From positions 6,200,001 to 6,264,000 of the forward strand of contig OX442316.1 in the NCBI GenBank assembly GCA_949358305.1: DNA of 64,000 nt, given 5' to 3'. Source of the stretch: Strigamia acuminata (taxonomy: Eukaryota; Arthropoda; Chilopoda; Geophilomorpha; Linotaeniidae). Positions 33,152 through 43,311 of the stretch are shown one piece after another. The number at the start of each line of letters is the position of its first letter. Positions within the stretch are counted from its first letter, which is position 1. The translations under genes and the position numbers were made by a program. Under the pieces are notes generated by a model. That model had not been told where the DNA came from and searched no databases. It saw only the letters and a list, made by a program, of their open reading frames with translations.

Positions 33152-33860
33152 TTTTCAATGTTATTTGTACTTTATTAACCATTTATGACAAAATTATACT
33201 AGAAAAAGTATAAAATTCAATTAGCTTGTATTCTTTGTTGTTTTGCGTTTTCTTTTTTCTCAATTATCCACTTCGATCGAAACTTAGCACATATAGTATA
33301 AACAGAAACTTTGATAAAAGAAATAATCAATTTGGTACTAAAATAAACTTTAAAAAAAAATTAAAAAATAAACAAATATTCATACATTAAGTTGTCAAAT
33401 AATCACCGTTAATAATCAATCTGTCAATCATAATATCTGTCGCGTCGTGACCAACTAAAAAACAAAAATTTGAAACAGAACCAAAGTAGAGCAAAGGCAC
33501 TGCAAATAAGCCGTGAAAACGTCGAGACCATGTTGGACTTATCCACCGTCCCTGTAACGAATAATTAAATTATGTAAATATTATAAATGATTTCAATCGA
33601 GACTTTGGCACATATAGTGTACAAGCAAACACTTATACAAATATACAAATACCACAATATTACGAATTCAAAATTTAGTTCTTATTGCTGGGTTTAATGT
33701 TGCAATCTGAAAAAACTGCATCGTATAAGTCTACTTTCCAACCTTCTGATTAATTTTTCAATTCATTATTTTCCAAATTCCAAATAAACCAAAAGTTGAA
33801 ACACACAAACAAACAAACAAACGTTCAAATCAAGTTAAATAAAAGCCTTTAAAAAGGTCC
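33152..33860. other. 3' flank of serpin locus 2
   Basis: No gene; closely matches 8957-9847 but lacks the 171-bp insertion, giving its empty site. Confidence 0.6.
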
Positions 33861-34116
33861 GGCTACAATTGTGATAAGAAAATAGATTTACCCATTAAAC
33901 CATTTAAAACTTGTAGAATGTTTTATGAAGATAATTCGAGTGGTGATTCTGCGTATGGAGAAAATGATACTTATTTTAGTAACCCTTACCGAGTAGACTA
34001 TTATTATGATTCGATTCACTCGATAGCTAAAAACTCAATATGTTGTCCTCGTGAATAAAATGATTTCTCTTATTTCTTGTTTGATTATTACTTTGTATTT
34101 CATGCAATTAGCTTGA
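33861..34116 (+). pseudogene. Serine-protease C-terminal remnant (second copy)
   Basis: Near-copy of 9848-10101, with an extra TA near the start that shifts the frame. It keeps KKIDLPIKPFKTCRMFYED-like and membrane-anchor-like sequence, without a GDSG exon. Confidence 0.7.
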
Positions 34117-34442
34117 TCTGATCCCTCAGACCGAATTAGGTCAAGCAAGCCACGATCCGTGAGAGTCTTTAAGGACCCAGGTGGCGAAAACTACCTATTT
34201 AAGATTTGTGGTCGCACGTTTTTCGGTTCTCCTAGAAATTCTACACCTTCCTGACTTTTATCTGGAACCACAGTCATTCTTCTGAAGTAGACAGAAATTC
34301 AATTAGTTCGACACAGTATTGAAATCTTTAAATTAATCGTTACTTTACTTTATTAATTGTTTCTACGCATAGGCTTCGCCATTTCGAGATAACTAACCGC
34401 GATCTATGTTTGTTTCCGAGCGTCGTCTGCTTTCTTTTCATT

Positions 34443-34622
34443 ATGCTTTCCTTAAAAAATAGAAATTCTGTGATTCAATTCATCATTCACAGAGAAATTG
34501 TTAACACTTACATACTGTCCATGGAAAAACAGTCCTTTGAAGAACAAAATCGAGCTGGACGAAATGGCTGTTTTCCCTTCAGACCGGGCGTAGCCGAGTC
34601 CACCCAAAAGTGTCCGGACTAG
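34443..34622 (+). other. Recurrent short ORF (second copy)
   Basis: Copy of the frame at 10429 with the longer NGCFPFRPGVAEST ending. Coding status unclear. Confidence 0.25.
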
Positions 34623-35028
34623 AAGGATGCCCTGAAATTTGAAATATTACTGAACTTATAATTTATTAAAAGTGTGTGTAAATTTATGCAGTCATAGCAA
34701 CAGATAGTTTTTTTTGTCTTTTCTATATGTGTAATCTCGGTGTTCTGGATGCGATCCAAGTCCAAAGAACTCAACACAGTAATGTATTTAAATCCTGACG
34801 TAAACAGAGTTTTTTTTTTGTTATAGTCGTAATATATTTTTTAATTATCTTTATTGTAAAATGAAACTGAGTTTTGTTATAGAAAGCTTTTAGAAATTGT
34901 GACACTCACCGTGCAGTAATGATACTCTATACTTTTTATAATTAATACTCATTAATATTTTATTACCAGGATGTATAAAACTATAAATTCAGCAGAAATT
35001 AAGGCAAGCCTGTTGATTGCTTCTACTT
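34623..35028. other. Intergenic, upstream of a protease relic
   Basis: No gene. A TATAAAA box near 34974 precedes the relic. Confidence 0.4.
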
Positions 35029-35138
35029 AAGAATTTATGTAGAAGCAATCAAAATGTTTTCCTCAATGTACTTGTATGTACTCCTTGTACTTACAAGCAA
35101 TTGAAGAAAACATTTTGACTGCCTCTACATAAATTCTT
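35029..35138. repeat. Fold-back repeat in protease exon 1 (second copy)
   Basis: Arms 35029-35066 and 35101-35138 are inverted repeats of 38 bp with a larger, decayed centre. Same event as 10985-11080, so it predates duplication of the unit. Confidence 0.85.
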
Positions 35139-35685
35139 AGCAATAACTACAATTCATTTTTCAAGTAAGAAATTATTATTTCATCCAATAATCAACGTGG
35201 GTTTGGGACAAAACTGGAGAAGTCCTTGTCAATAAGTTAATTTTTAATTATCAATTGAATGAATAATAATTTATATACCGGTATTCTTCTGAAGACATTT
35301 AGTTGCAATGTAACTGGATTAACAAAATAAATTGTTTATCTTAAGTGGATAAGAAATTTACACTTTTGATTATTGATTCAGTTGGTGTTATATTGCTCAA
35401 CTCACAGTTTTTGTACCAGGATCCTCAAAAACTTGCAGTAAGCTTCCCTTAATTTCCTGTTTTGACAATCTACAAAATTCATTCATTGTTTAGGTTGCGG
35501 AAAGGACAATACGCCTGTAGCCAGAATTTCTCACGGAGTCGATGCATTTCCAAATGAATTTCCATGGCTCGTGAGTCCAAAAACAAATGTCTGTCTAACT
35601 ATAAAAATATTAGCATATATATTACAGGTTGCATTAACAACTGGCCACAGATTACAATATTGTGGTGGAACGTTAATAAGCAGTC
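35054..35685 (+). pseudogene. Truncated serine-protease gene
   Basis: ATG 35054 is followed by the fold-back break. Exon 2 (FVPGSSKTC), exon 3 (CGKDNTPVARISHGVDAFPNEFPWL) and exon 4 (VALTTGHRLQYCGGTLISS) are clean, with good splice sites. The exons carrying His, Asp and Ser of the triad are absent before the next gene begins at 36104. Confidence 0.85.
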
Positions 35686-35991
35686 GTAAAAGGATAGATC
35701 GATTGGGGGAATCAGAAAAAAATAATTATTTCTTATTTTTTGCACCGGTTCGCATCCATATTATTTAACTAAAGGACCTGAAAATTGTTCCTAAACGCGG
35801 AAGACCTTATACCAAAACAGCATATTTGACCCTTACACATCCAAGGATTAAACCTTTTTTAAAAAAATTTTAGTAGTAAAATAAAGTGATTCTTTTACGA
35901 TGCTTTTATAAGTTTTAACAATCACCGTGCAGTAATGATATTCTGCACTTTTTGTATGTAATCCTGGTAATAAAATGTTATTACATACACA

Positions 35992-36069
35992 ACATGACTG
36001 TCAAACATGACTGTCAAATTTATAAAAGCGTTGTATCCTGGTAATAAAATATGCGTAAAGGTATAAATA
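35992..36069 (+). promoter_or_regulatory. Protease promoter: tandem 13-mer and TATA box
   Basis: ACATGACTGTCAA is repeated twice without a gap at 35992-36017, and TATAAATA lies at 36062-36069, 35 bp before the start codon. The same arrangement precedes the protease at 51168 (51056-51081 and 51126-51133). An imperfect inverted repeat of TATGTAAT lies just upstream. Confidence 0.6.
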
Positions 36070-36103
36070 TATCTGACTTTTTCCATCACAATTTAAGGAC
36101 AAA

Positions 36104-38588
36104 ATGTTCTCATCAAAGGCAGGTATTATATTTGCCATAACTACGATTCATTTTTCAAGTAAGTAATTATTTCTTCCCAATAACACATACAGGCATGGAA
36201 AAAAAGTGGAAATTTGTCTAGTCTAAAAGGCTGTCCGGATAGGAATGGTCATTTAACAGTATAAATTGGGTCCCAACAAACCAGTCCATAATGTATCTCT
36301 CGCACAATCTATAGTGTAATTGTTAATTGTCAATTGATATTAATAGTTCATTATTCTTGTCAAGATTATAGCATTAGAAACACATTTTGTAGCCTTTCTG
36401 CACTTTGCGCTGATAATTTCTTCTTGAATGCAAGCAGAAATATCAGCACAAGGTGCAGAAAAGATATTATTGGTGTTATATTACTCAATTTACAGTTATC
36501 GTACCAGCACCCGAAGAAACTTGTAGTAAGCTTGTTGTAATTGGATGTTTAGATACGTAATCTACAAACAACATTCATTTTTTAGTTTGTGGAAAGGACA
36601 ATAAACATAAAAATAAAATTGCTTACGGAAAAGAAGTATTTCCGAATGAATTTCCATGGCTCGTGAGTCTAAAATCAAACGTCTATCTAGCTAAATGTTA
36701 AAATATTTCTCTTTTTATATTGCAGGTGGTGGTAGAAACACCAAATCATTGTTGTGGAACACTAATAACAGATCGTAAAAGGATAGATCAATAGGGGGAA
36801 TCAGAAAAGCACAAAAACTAGCTTAAGAACGGATAGATTTGTGAGAACATTCATGGTTTGCCATCTGTGAATGTTTGATTAAAAAACAAAAGAAACTACT
36901 TGGACTCTGAGGAGTTCTGATCCTGAACCTGAGCCGGGAATCAAACACAAATCCCAAAAAGAATCACGAACCATAACACACACTGTTCTCAACCAAAGCA
37001 GGACCTTTCAGCTATTTGCTTTAAAAAAATCTTTGTAATGTTTAGGGTGGATAGAATAGGCCACGACTTAAGTACTTGCATCAGAGCGGATGTGTGAATC
37101 TGTCGATCGAATGTAAATCCGTCCGCGTATTAATTTACTTCTGCTCTTTAGTGGTATTTGTTACTATGCGGTGTGTCGAACACAAATAAGCAAATAAGCA
37201 CTGAGCATGTTGAAATGACATTCCTATGTTTAAGCAAATAAAAGTACAGTAAACCACTTTCTCATTTTCTGATTCCCCTCTTTAGTTTTTAAATAGTTAC
37301 ATGATTTTTTTTTCATTTAGAACATGTCCTTACGGCGGCACATTGTCTATACGGGTGAGTAAGATAGGAAACCCAAAAAAATTATCAATTGAGCCATATA
37401 TTTTGCTGCATCGGCACTTCCCATTGGTTAAGAAGTGCCAAATGACATTGTGTTACTAGATAGCCCAGGACTAGCTAGTGCATCCACCCCCCCCCCTCCC
37501 TGAACCACAGCCCTGTTTATAAATCTAGAATGGGAAGCTTTTTTTCCTGTATTGCACATTGCACCCCCAATCCTGCTAAAAAAAATATAGCTACTATTTA
37601 ACCTCACTTGTCGCACTGAAGGCACAAGGTGTTTGTTGACCAACTTTATAATGTCCCCTAAAAATGTAAATGCGAGATGGCAGTTGTCCACCATTTGCCG
37701 GCCAGATTAATTGTCAAGTTAAACATAGACATCCCTTGGCCCTTTTTACATCCATAATAAGTTTTAAGATTCATATTTATCACTTGTGACAGGAAAACAC
37801 TAGAAGCCATTCGCGTTCGCATTGGCGTCCATAATAGAATAACCAAAAGAGGATTGGTACGAAATGCCAGCGATAAAATTATTCACCATAAATACAAACC
37901 AAATTTAAGCAATTATGATATTGGGATAATCAAAATGAGTAAAAAGGTCGAGTTAAGTACCACTTTGTATACTCCATGCTTCCCCATCTCCATACCAGAA
38001 GAGAACTACCACAGTGGCAAGGCAACCATTGCAGGATGGGGTACCACCGAGACAGGTAATGTTAAGAAAATATATTACTCAGTACTTAAAAAATTAAAGT
38101 ATAAAATTTGTATTTTTAATTAAAAAGGGCATTCTGAAACACCAAATAAAATAGAATTGGATATTAAACCATATCAAAAGTGTACAACTCTTTTACAGCA
38201 TTTGCATTCAGCGATAATTTGTTTAGAATCGACCATACAAGGAGGAGAACCATGTAAAGTGAGAATAATTTTACTTCTTGATTATAATTAGAAATATAAA
38301 ACACGTAACCAACTTTGTTTGATTTTGTAGGGCGACTCAGGATCGCCTTACATGATTAAGGACCATGGACGATGGAATATAATCGGAGTACATTCGGGTC
38401 GTCCTAATAAAAATGCGACATGTGGAAAAGGTTTTAAAAGGGAACTATTCGGTGCACGTGTTGACCTTTACTACAAGTGGATTACTAAGAAAACTGGAAA
38501 ATCTGTATTTGTCCTCGTGATTAAAATCGTTTTTCTTATTTCTTGTTTGTTTACTGTTGTGTCTTTACTGAATAAGAGTCCACTTTAA
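36104..38588 (+). CDS. Membrane-anchored S1 serine protease
   Basis: Eight exons (36104-36158, 36496-36525, 36586-36662, 36726-36774, 37321-37354, 37793-38055, 38128-38258, 38331-38588) give about 298 residues. A signal peptide (MFSSKAGIIFAITTIHFS) is followed by a short Cys-containing propeptide and an activation site before IAYG (after Lys). The triad is complete: LTAAHC, NYDIGIIKM, and KGDSGSP. Residue 189 by chymotrypsin numbering appears to be Glu (GGEPCKGDSG), not the trypsin Asp. The last exon adds a C-terminal hydrophobic helix (VFVLVIKIVFLISCLFTVV), so the enzyme is probably held at the cell surface or in a vesicle. It lies between serpin genes and is the best preserved of five related protease loci; its substrate is unknown. 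Confidence 0.88.
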
Positions 38589-38625
38589 ATGCTTCTAGCT
38601 TTAACTGATGAGGGAACACAGGTTA

Positions 38626-39196
38626 AGGTGGGTTCACACTTGTGTTCACACTAGACGCAACGCAAGAAAACTGACGCAACGCAAGCTGCTTGCGTCCAAA
38701 AATTCTTGACCTTGACGCCAATTCCTGCTTCAACTCCGAGTTGAACTAAGCGACGCAACGCAAGGAAAGGTCTTGCGGCCAACCAATCACGATCGACTTC
38801 AACTCTCGTCGATTCACGTTTGGTTGGTGAGACTTTACCACATGGAAATTGTTTTTAAAAATGGCGGCGGTTCAAATCAGCATGGCTAGCGGTGAATTTA
38901 ATCGAATTTAATCGAGTTAGTTCGTGCCAGACCAATAATCTGGCAAACAAATTTGGCTGCTAGCGTGGTTAATTCTTGCAAACAGGCCGCCATTTTCGGA
39001 TTCTGGAACTAGTTCTAGAACTAGATCCAATTCCAGGTTTCATTGAAACCATTCGATTGGCCAGACGCAGCATCAATTGTTGCAGCTCTGTTCACACGTG
39101 CCCTACAGTGTGAACAGACTCTGCGTTGCGTTTGATTACTTTTTCCTTGCGTTGCGTTGCATCGCCCCTAGTGTGAACACAAGTGTGAACCCACCT
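38626..39196. mobile_element. 571-bp MITE, PIF/Harbinger-like
   Basis: Long terminal inverted repeats begin AGGTGGGTTCACACTTG and end with the reverse complement. The element is flanked by TTA on both sides. The paralogous sequence near 53712 has a single TTA followed by the same CACTTCGGAATG, which is the empty site. A 3-bp TTA duplication fits PIF/Harbinger. No transposase is encoded. Internal repeats of a GACGCAACGCAAG type lie near both ends. Confidence 0.85.
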
Positions 39197-39276
39197 TTAC
39201 ACTTCGGAATGATCATACATAAGTGAGTGATGACTTTGTCATCTTAAGGTTACATACTACATTACTCAATTTACAG

Positions 39277-40169
39277 TTATCGTACAAGAAAAAAACGAAA
39301 AATGTAGTAAGCTTCTTTTAATTGCATGTTTTGATACGTAATCTACAAAAATCATTCATTTTTTAGTTTGTGGAAAGGACAATAAACCTAAACTTACAAT
39401 TGCTCATGGAGAAAATGTATCTCCGCATGAATTTCCATGGCTCGTAAGTCTAAAATCAAACGTCTATCTAACTAAATGTTGAAAAATTTCTCTTTTTATA
39501 TCGCAGGTGATGGTAGAAGCACCACACCCTTGTAGTGGAACACTAATAACAAATCGTAAGGATAGATCAATAGGGGGAATCAGAAAAGCACAAAAACTAG
39601 TTTAAAGGTGGATAGATTTGTGAGAACATTCATGGTCTTTACTGCCATCTCTGAATGTTTGGTTAAAAAACAAAGGTACTACTTGGACTCTGAGGAGTCC
39701 TGATCCTGAGCCGGGAATCAAACCCAAATCCCAAAAAGAATCAGGAACCATAACACACACTGTTTTCAACCAAACCGACATATTATATAAAACAGAATTT
39801 TTTCAAAGCAGGACCTTTCAGCTATCTGCTTTAAAAAAATCTTTGTAATATTTAGGGTGGATAGAATATGCCACGATTTAAGTACTTGCATCAGAGCGGA
39901 TATGTGAATCTGTGGATCGAATATAAATCCGTCTGCGCATTAATTTACTTCTGCTCTTTAGTGGTATTTGTTACTATTCGGTGTGTCGAATTCAAATAAG
40001 CAAATAAGCACTGAGCATGTTGAAATGACATTCCCATGTTTAAGCCAATAAAAGTACAGTAAACCACTTTCTCATTTACTGATTCCCTTCTTTAGTTTTT
40101 AAATAGTTACATGATTCTGTTTCCTTTTCATTTAGAACATGTCCTTACTGCTACACATTGTTTACACGA
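39277..40169 (+). pseudogene. Truncated serine-protease gene
   Basis: Exons 2-5 only: IVQEKNEKC (39277-39306), CGKDNKPKLTIAHGENVSP..., VMVEAPHPCSGTLITN, and HVLTATHCLH ending at 40169. The histidine motif reads TATHC instead of TAAHC. Exon 1 is missing, and the rest is replaced by Copia sequence starting about 40185. The region upstream derives from the 3' flank of a protease gene. Confidence 0.85.
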
Positions 40170-40184
40170 GTAAGTCAGGCTGGA

Positions 40185-41043
40185 TATTCACAAATTCCCA
40201 GACTCGATTATGACGCCACCTTTGCACCTGTAATCCGCATAGAGATGCTGAGAATGTTGTTGAGCAAGGCACTGGGGCAGCCAAGCAAAATCGACCCGTA
40301 AATCAGCATGATGTGAAGGCAGCCTACCTACACGCCAAATTAAAGGAAGAGGTATACATGATCCAACCGGAGGGGTACGAGGAAGGAAAAGGCCAAAAGA
40401 TGGTGTGCAAACTAGACAAAAGTATATATGGTCTCAAGCAATCAGGAAGATGCTGGTACGAGAAGATGAAAAGCGTACTGGAAAACATTGAATTCAGACA
40501 GTCACCCGACGATCCATGTTTATTCATTTTGAAGCGAAAGATTGAATACATGTTTATGGGAATCTACAATTATATAGACGACGACATAACACTTTCCTCA
40601 TCCGACAAATTCGAAGAAGGGAAAATTGAGTTGATAAAAGTGGAGATTGAGCTCGTCCTAATTGGACCATTGGAGTACATCCTAGGGATTCAAGTCGAAT
40701 GGGAGAATGGAAAAATAATGATTCACCAGCAAAAATACATTGAGGAGACATTAAATCGATTTGGATTACAAGACTGCGATGCTGTGAAGACCCCAATGGA
40801 TCCCAACCAGAAATTTGACAATTGTGAGGACAGTAAGGAAGTAGATCCAACACACTACCAAGAAATGATTGGAAAACTGATGTACATTGCCACATGTACG
40901 CGCCCAGACCTCAGCTACGGACTGAGCTTTTTAATTGCAAACCTCGTGAAGTCCATCTGGCAGCCCTGAAACGAATGATGAGATATCTGCAGGAAACCAA
41001 GGACTATCGATTGATTTATCAGAAGGAAGAGAGGAACTTGCAT
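40185..41043 (+). pseudogene. Copia-type reverse-transcriptase fragment
   Basis: RLDYDATFAPVIRIEMLRML, then VKAAYLHAKLKEEVYMIQ, the KLDKSIYGLKQSGRCWYEK motif and YIDDDITL are the Ty1/copia RT signature. TPMDPNQKF, GKLMYIATCTRPDLSYGLSF and, in another frame, LAALKRMMRYLQETKDYRL are its C-terminal part. It has frameshifts near 40300 and 40940 and no LTR, gag, integrase or RNase H, so it is a dead insert joined to a protease gene on the left and a serpin end on the right. Confidence 0.9.
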
Positions 41044-41047
41044 GGAT

Positions 41048-41146
41048 TTCATCAAAGATAATCGAAGTGGCGCTATCATGTTCTGTGGACGGCTGATTAA
41101 TCCCAACCCGGGCGCTGCTGTGAAAGAAGTGAATTATTTTATGTAA
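41048..41146 (+). pseudogene. Serpin C-terminal fragment
   Basis: FIKDNRSGAIMFCGRLINPN followed by PGAAVKEVNYFM and a stop is the last part of a serpin domain, matching the ends of the plus-strand double serpins. Upstream it is cut by the Copia fragment. Confidence 0.9.
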
Positions 41147-41220
41147 TTTATAAAGTTATTTGTACTAGTTATTAACCATTTATAACAAAATTATACAAGA
41201 AAAAGTATAAAATTCAATTA

Positions 41221-41479
41221 CCGTATTTTACCGAATAAGAGTCGCCCTCGAATTGTAGCCGCCCTCGAATAGTAGCCGCGACCAAGATAGGCGACTTGAT
41301 ATAGGAGCCGCCCTCGAATAGTAGCCGCGGCTATATACGTTCAATGAACGTAATAGTACGATATTGACCACTTTTTAAAATAAGAGCCGCCCCCGAATTG
41401 GAGCCGCCCCCGAATTAAAGCCGCAGCTCAAAGTGGCAGTTTTCAATAAGAGCCGCGGCTCTTATTTGGTAAAATACGG
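41221..41479. mobile_element. 259-bp MITE with TA target duplication
   Basis: Terminal inverted repeats CCGTATTTTACC / GGTAAAATACGG. The paralogous flank at 33221 reads AATTAGCTTG without interruption, and here the insert is bounded by TA on both sides. That is Tc1/mariner-like. Internally there are several copies of a TAGCCGCCCTCGAA-type unit. No coding capacity. Confidence 0.85.
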
Positions 41480-43311
41480 TAGCTTGTATTCTTTGTTGTT
41501 TTGCGTTTTCTTTTCTCTCAATTATCCACTTCAATAGGAACTTGGCACATACAGTATAAACAGAAACTTTGACAAAAGAAATAATCAATTGGTACTGAAA
41601 TAATATAATTTAAATAAATATTTAAATATTTAAAAATTACGACTATAACATAAAAAAAATCTGTTTACATCAGGATTTAAATTTACATTACTATGCTGAG
41701 TTCTTTGGACTTGGATCGCATCCAGAACACCGAGATTACACATATATAAAAGACAAAAAAAAACTATCTGTTGCTATGACTGCATAAATTTACACACACT
41801 TTTAATAATTATAAGTTCAGTAATCTTTCAAATTTCAGGGCACCCTTCTAGTCCGGACACTTTTGGGTGGACTCGGCTACGCCCGGACTGAAGGGAAAGC
41901 AGCCATTTCGTCCAGCTCGATTTTGTTCTTCAAAGGACAGTTTTTCCAGGGACAGTATGTAAGTGTTAACAATTTCTCTGTGAATGATGAATTGAATCAC
42001 AGAATTGTTACTTTTTAAGGAAAGCATAATGAAAAGTGAGCAGACGACGCACGGAAACAAACATAGATCGCGGTTAGTTAACTCGAAATAGCGAAGCCTA
42101 TGCGTAGAAACAATTAATACTAGTAAAGTAAAGTAACGATTAATTTAAAGATTTCAATACTGTGTCGAACTAATTGAATTTCTGTCAATTTCAGAAGAAT
42201 GACTGTGCTTCCAGATAAAAGTCAGAAAGGTGAAGAATTTCTAGGACCTTTTTAAAGGCTTTTATTTAACTTGACTTGAACGTTTGTTTGTTTGTTTGTT
42301 TGTTTGTATGTTTCAACTTTCGGTTTATTTCGAATTTGGAAAATAATGAATTAAAAAATTAATCAGAAGATTGGAAAGTAGACTTTTATGATGCAGTTTT
42401 TTTAGATTGCAACATTAAACCTAGCAATAAGAACTAAATTTTGAATTCGTAATATTGTGGTATTTGTATATTTGTATAAGTGTTTGCTTGTATACTACTA
42501 GTATATGTGCCAAAGTCTCGATTGAATTCTTTTATAATATTTACATAATTTAATTATTCGTTACAGGGAGAGTGGATAAGTCCAACATGGTCTTGACGTT
42601 TTCACGGGTTATTTGCAGTGCCTTTGCTTTACTTAGGTTGTGTTTTAAATTTTTATTTTTTAGTTGGTCACGAAGCGACAGATATTATGATTGACAGGTT
42701 GATTATTAACGGTGATTATTTGACAACTCAATGTATGAATATTTTTTTATTTTTTTAATTTTTTTTTTAAATTTTATTTCAGTACCAATTGATTATTTCT
42801 TTTGTCAAAGTTTCTGTTTATACTGTATGTGCCAAGTTCCTATCGAAGAGGATAATTGAGAGAAAAGAAAACGCAAAACAACAAAGAATACAAGCTAATT
42901 GAATTTTATACTTTTTCTTGTATAATTGTGTCATTAATGGTTAATATTAACTAGTACAAATAACATTGTAAATTACATAAATTTATTAAAACTTGTCAAA
43001 TACCTTTATAAATATTACGGGTAAATTTTTGTTCACTGACAACAAAATAGAATTCCGTTTGAGCAAGAATACCAAAAATGAGAAAGGTACTCTGTTGCCA
43101 CAGCAACGAGCTCGGTTTTAGGTGATCTAAAGTTTTGAAATTGTGTTAATATAAAAGAAAATTTTTAGGTTGCTTGAAATTTAATTTTTTTATTCAATAA
43201 TTTATACAATCTGTGACTAGCTTCAATAGGTTTTACTTTTTTATCTACAATATTTTTCAACTATTTAATTATTCATTATAGTTTCAACATGTGGCAACTT
43301 AATATTTACAA
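41480..43311. other. 3' flanks of two serpin copies, joined in inverted orientation
   Basis: To about 41620 the sequence continues the 3' flank of the fragment at 41048. From about 41620 to 43311 it is the 3' flank of the minus-strand serpin at 43312, with the recurrent short ORF at 42027-41848 (minus). The protease C-terminal remnant found in the other flanks is precisely missing near 42245. Confidence 0.55.

Noticed and set aside
41221-41479. CRISPR-like array from repeated TAGCCGCCCTCGAATAG units
   Set aside because: Irregular spacing, TIRs and TA duplication identify a MITE in a eukaryotic genome.
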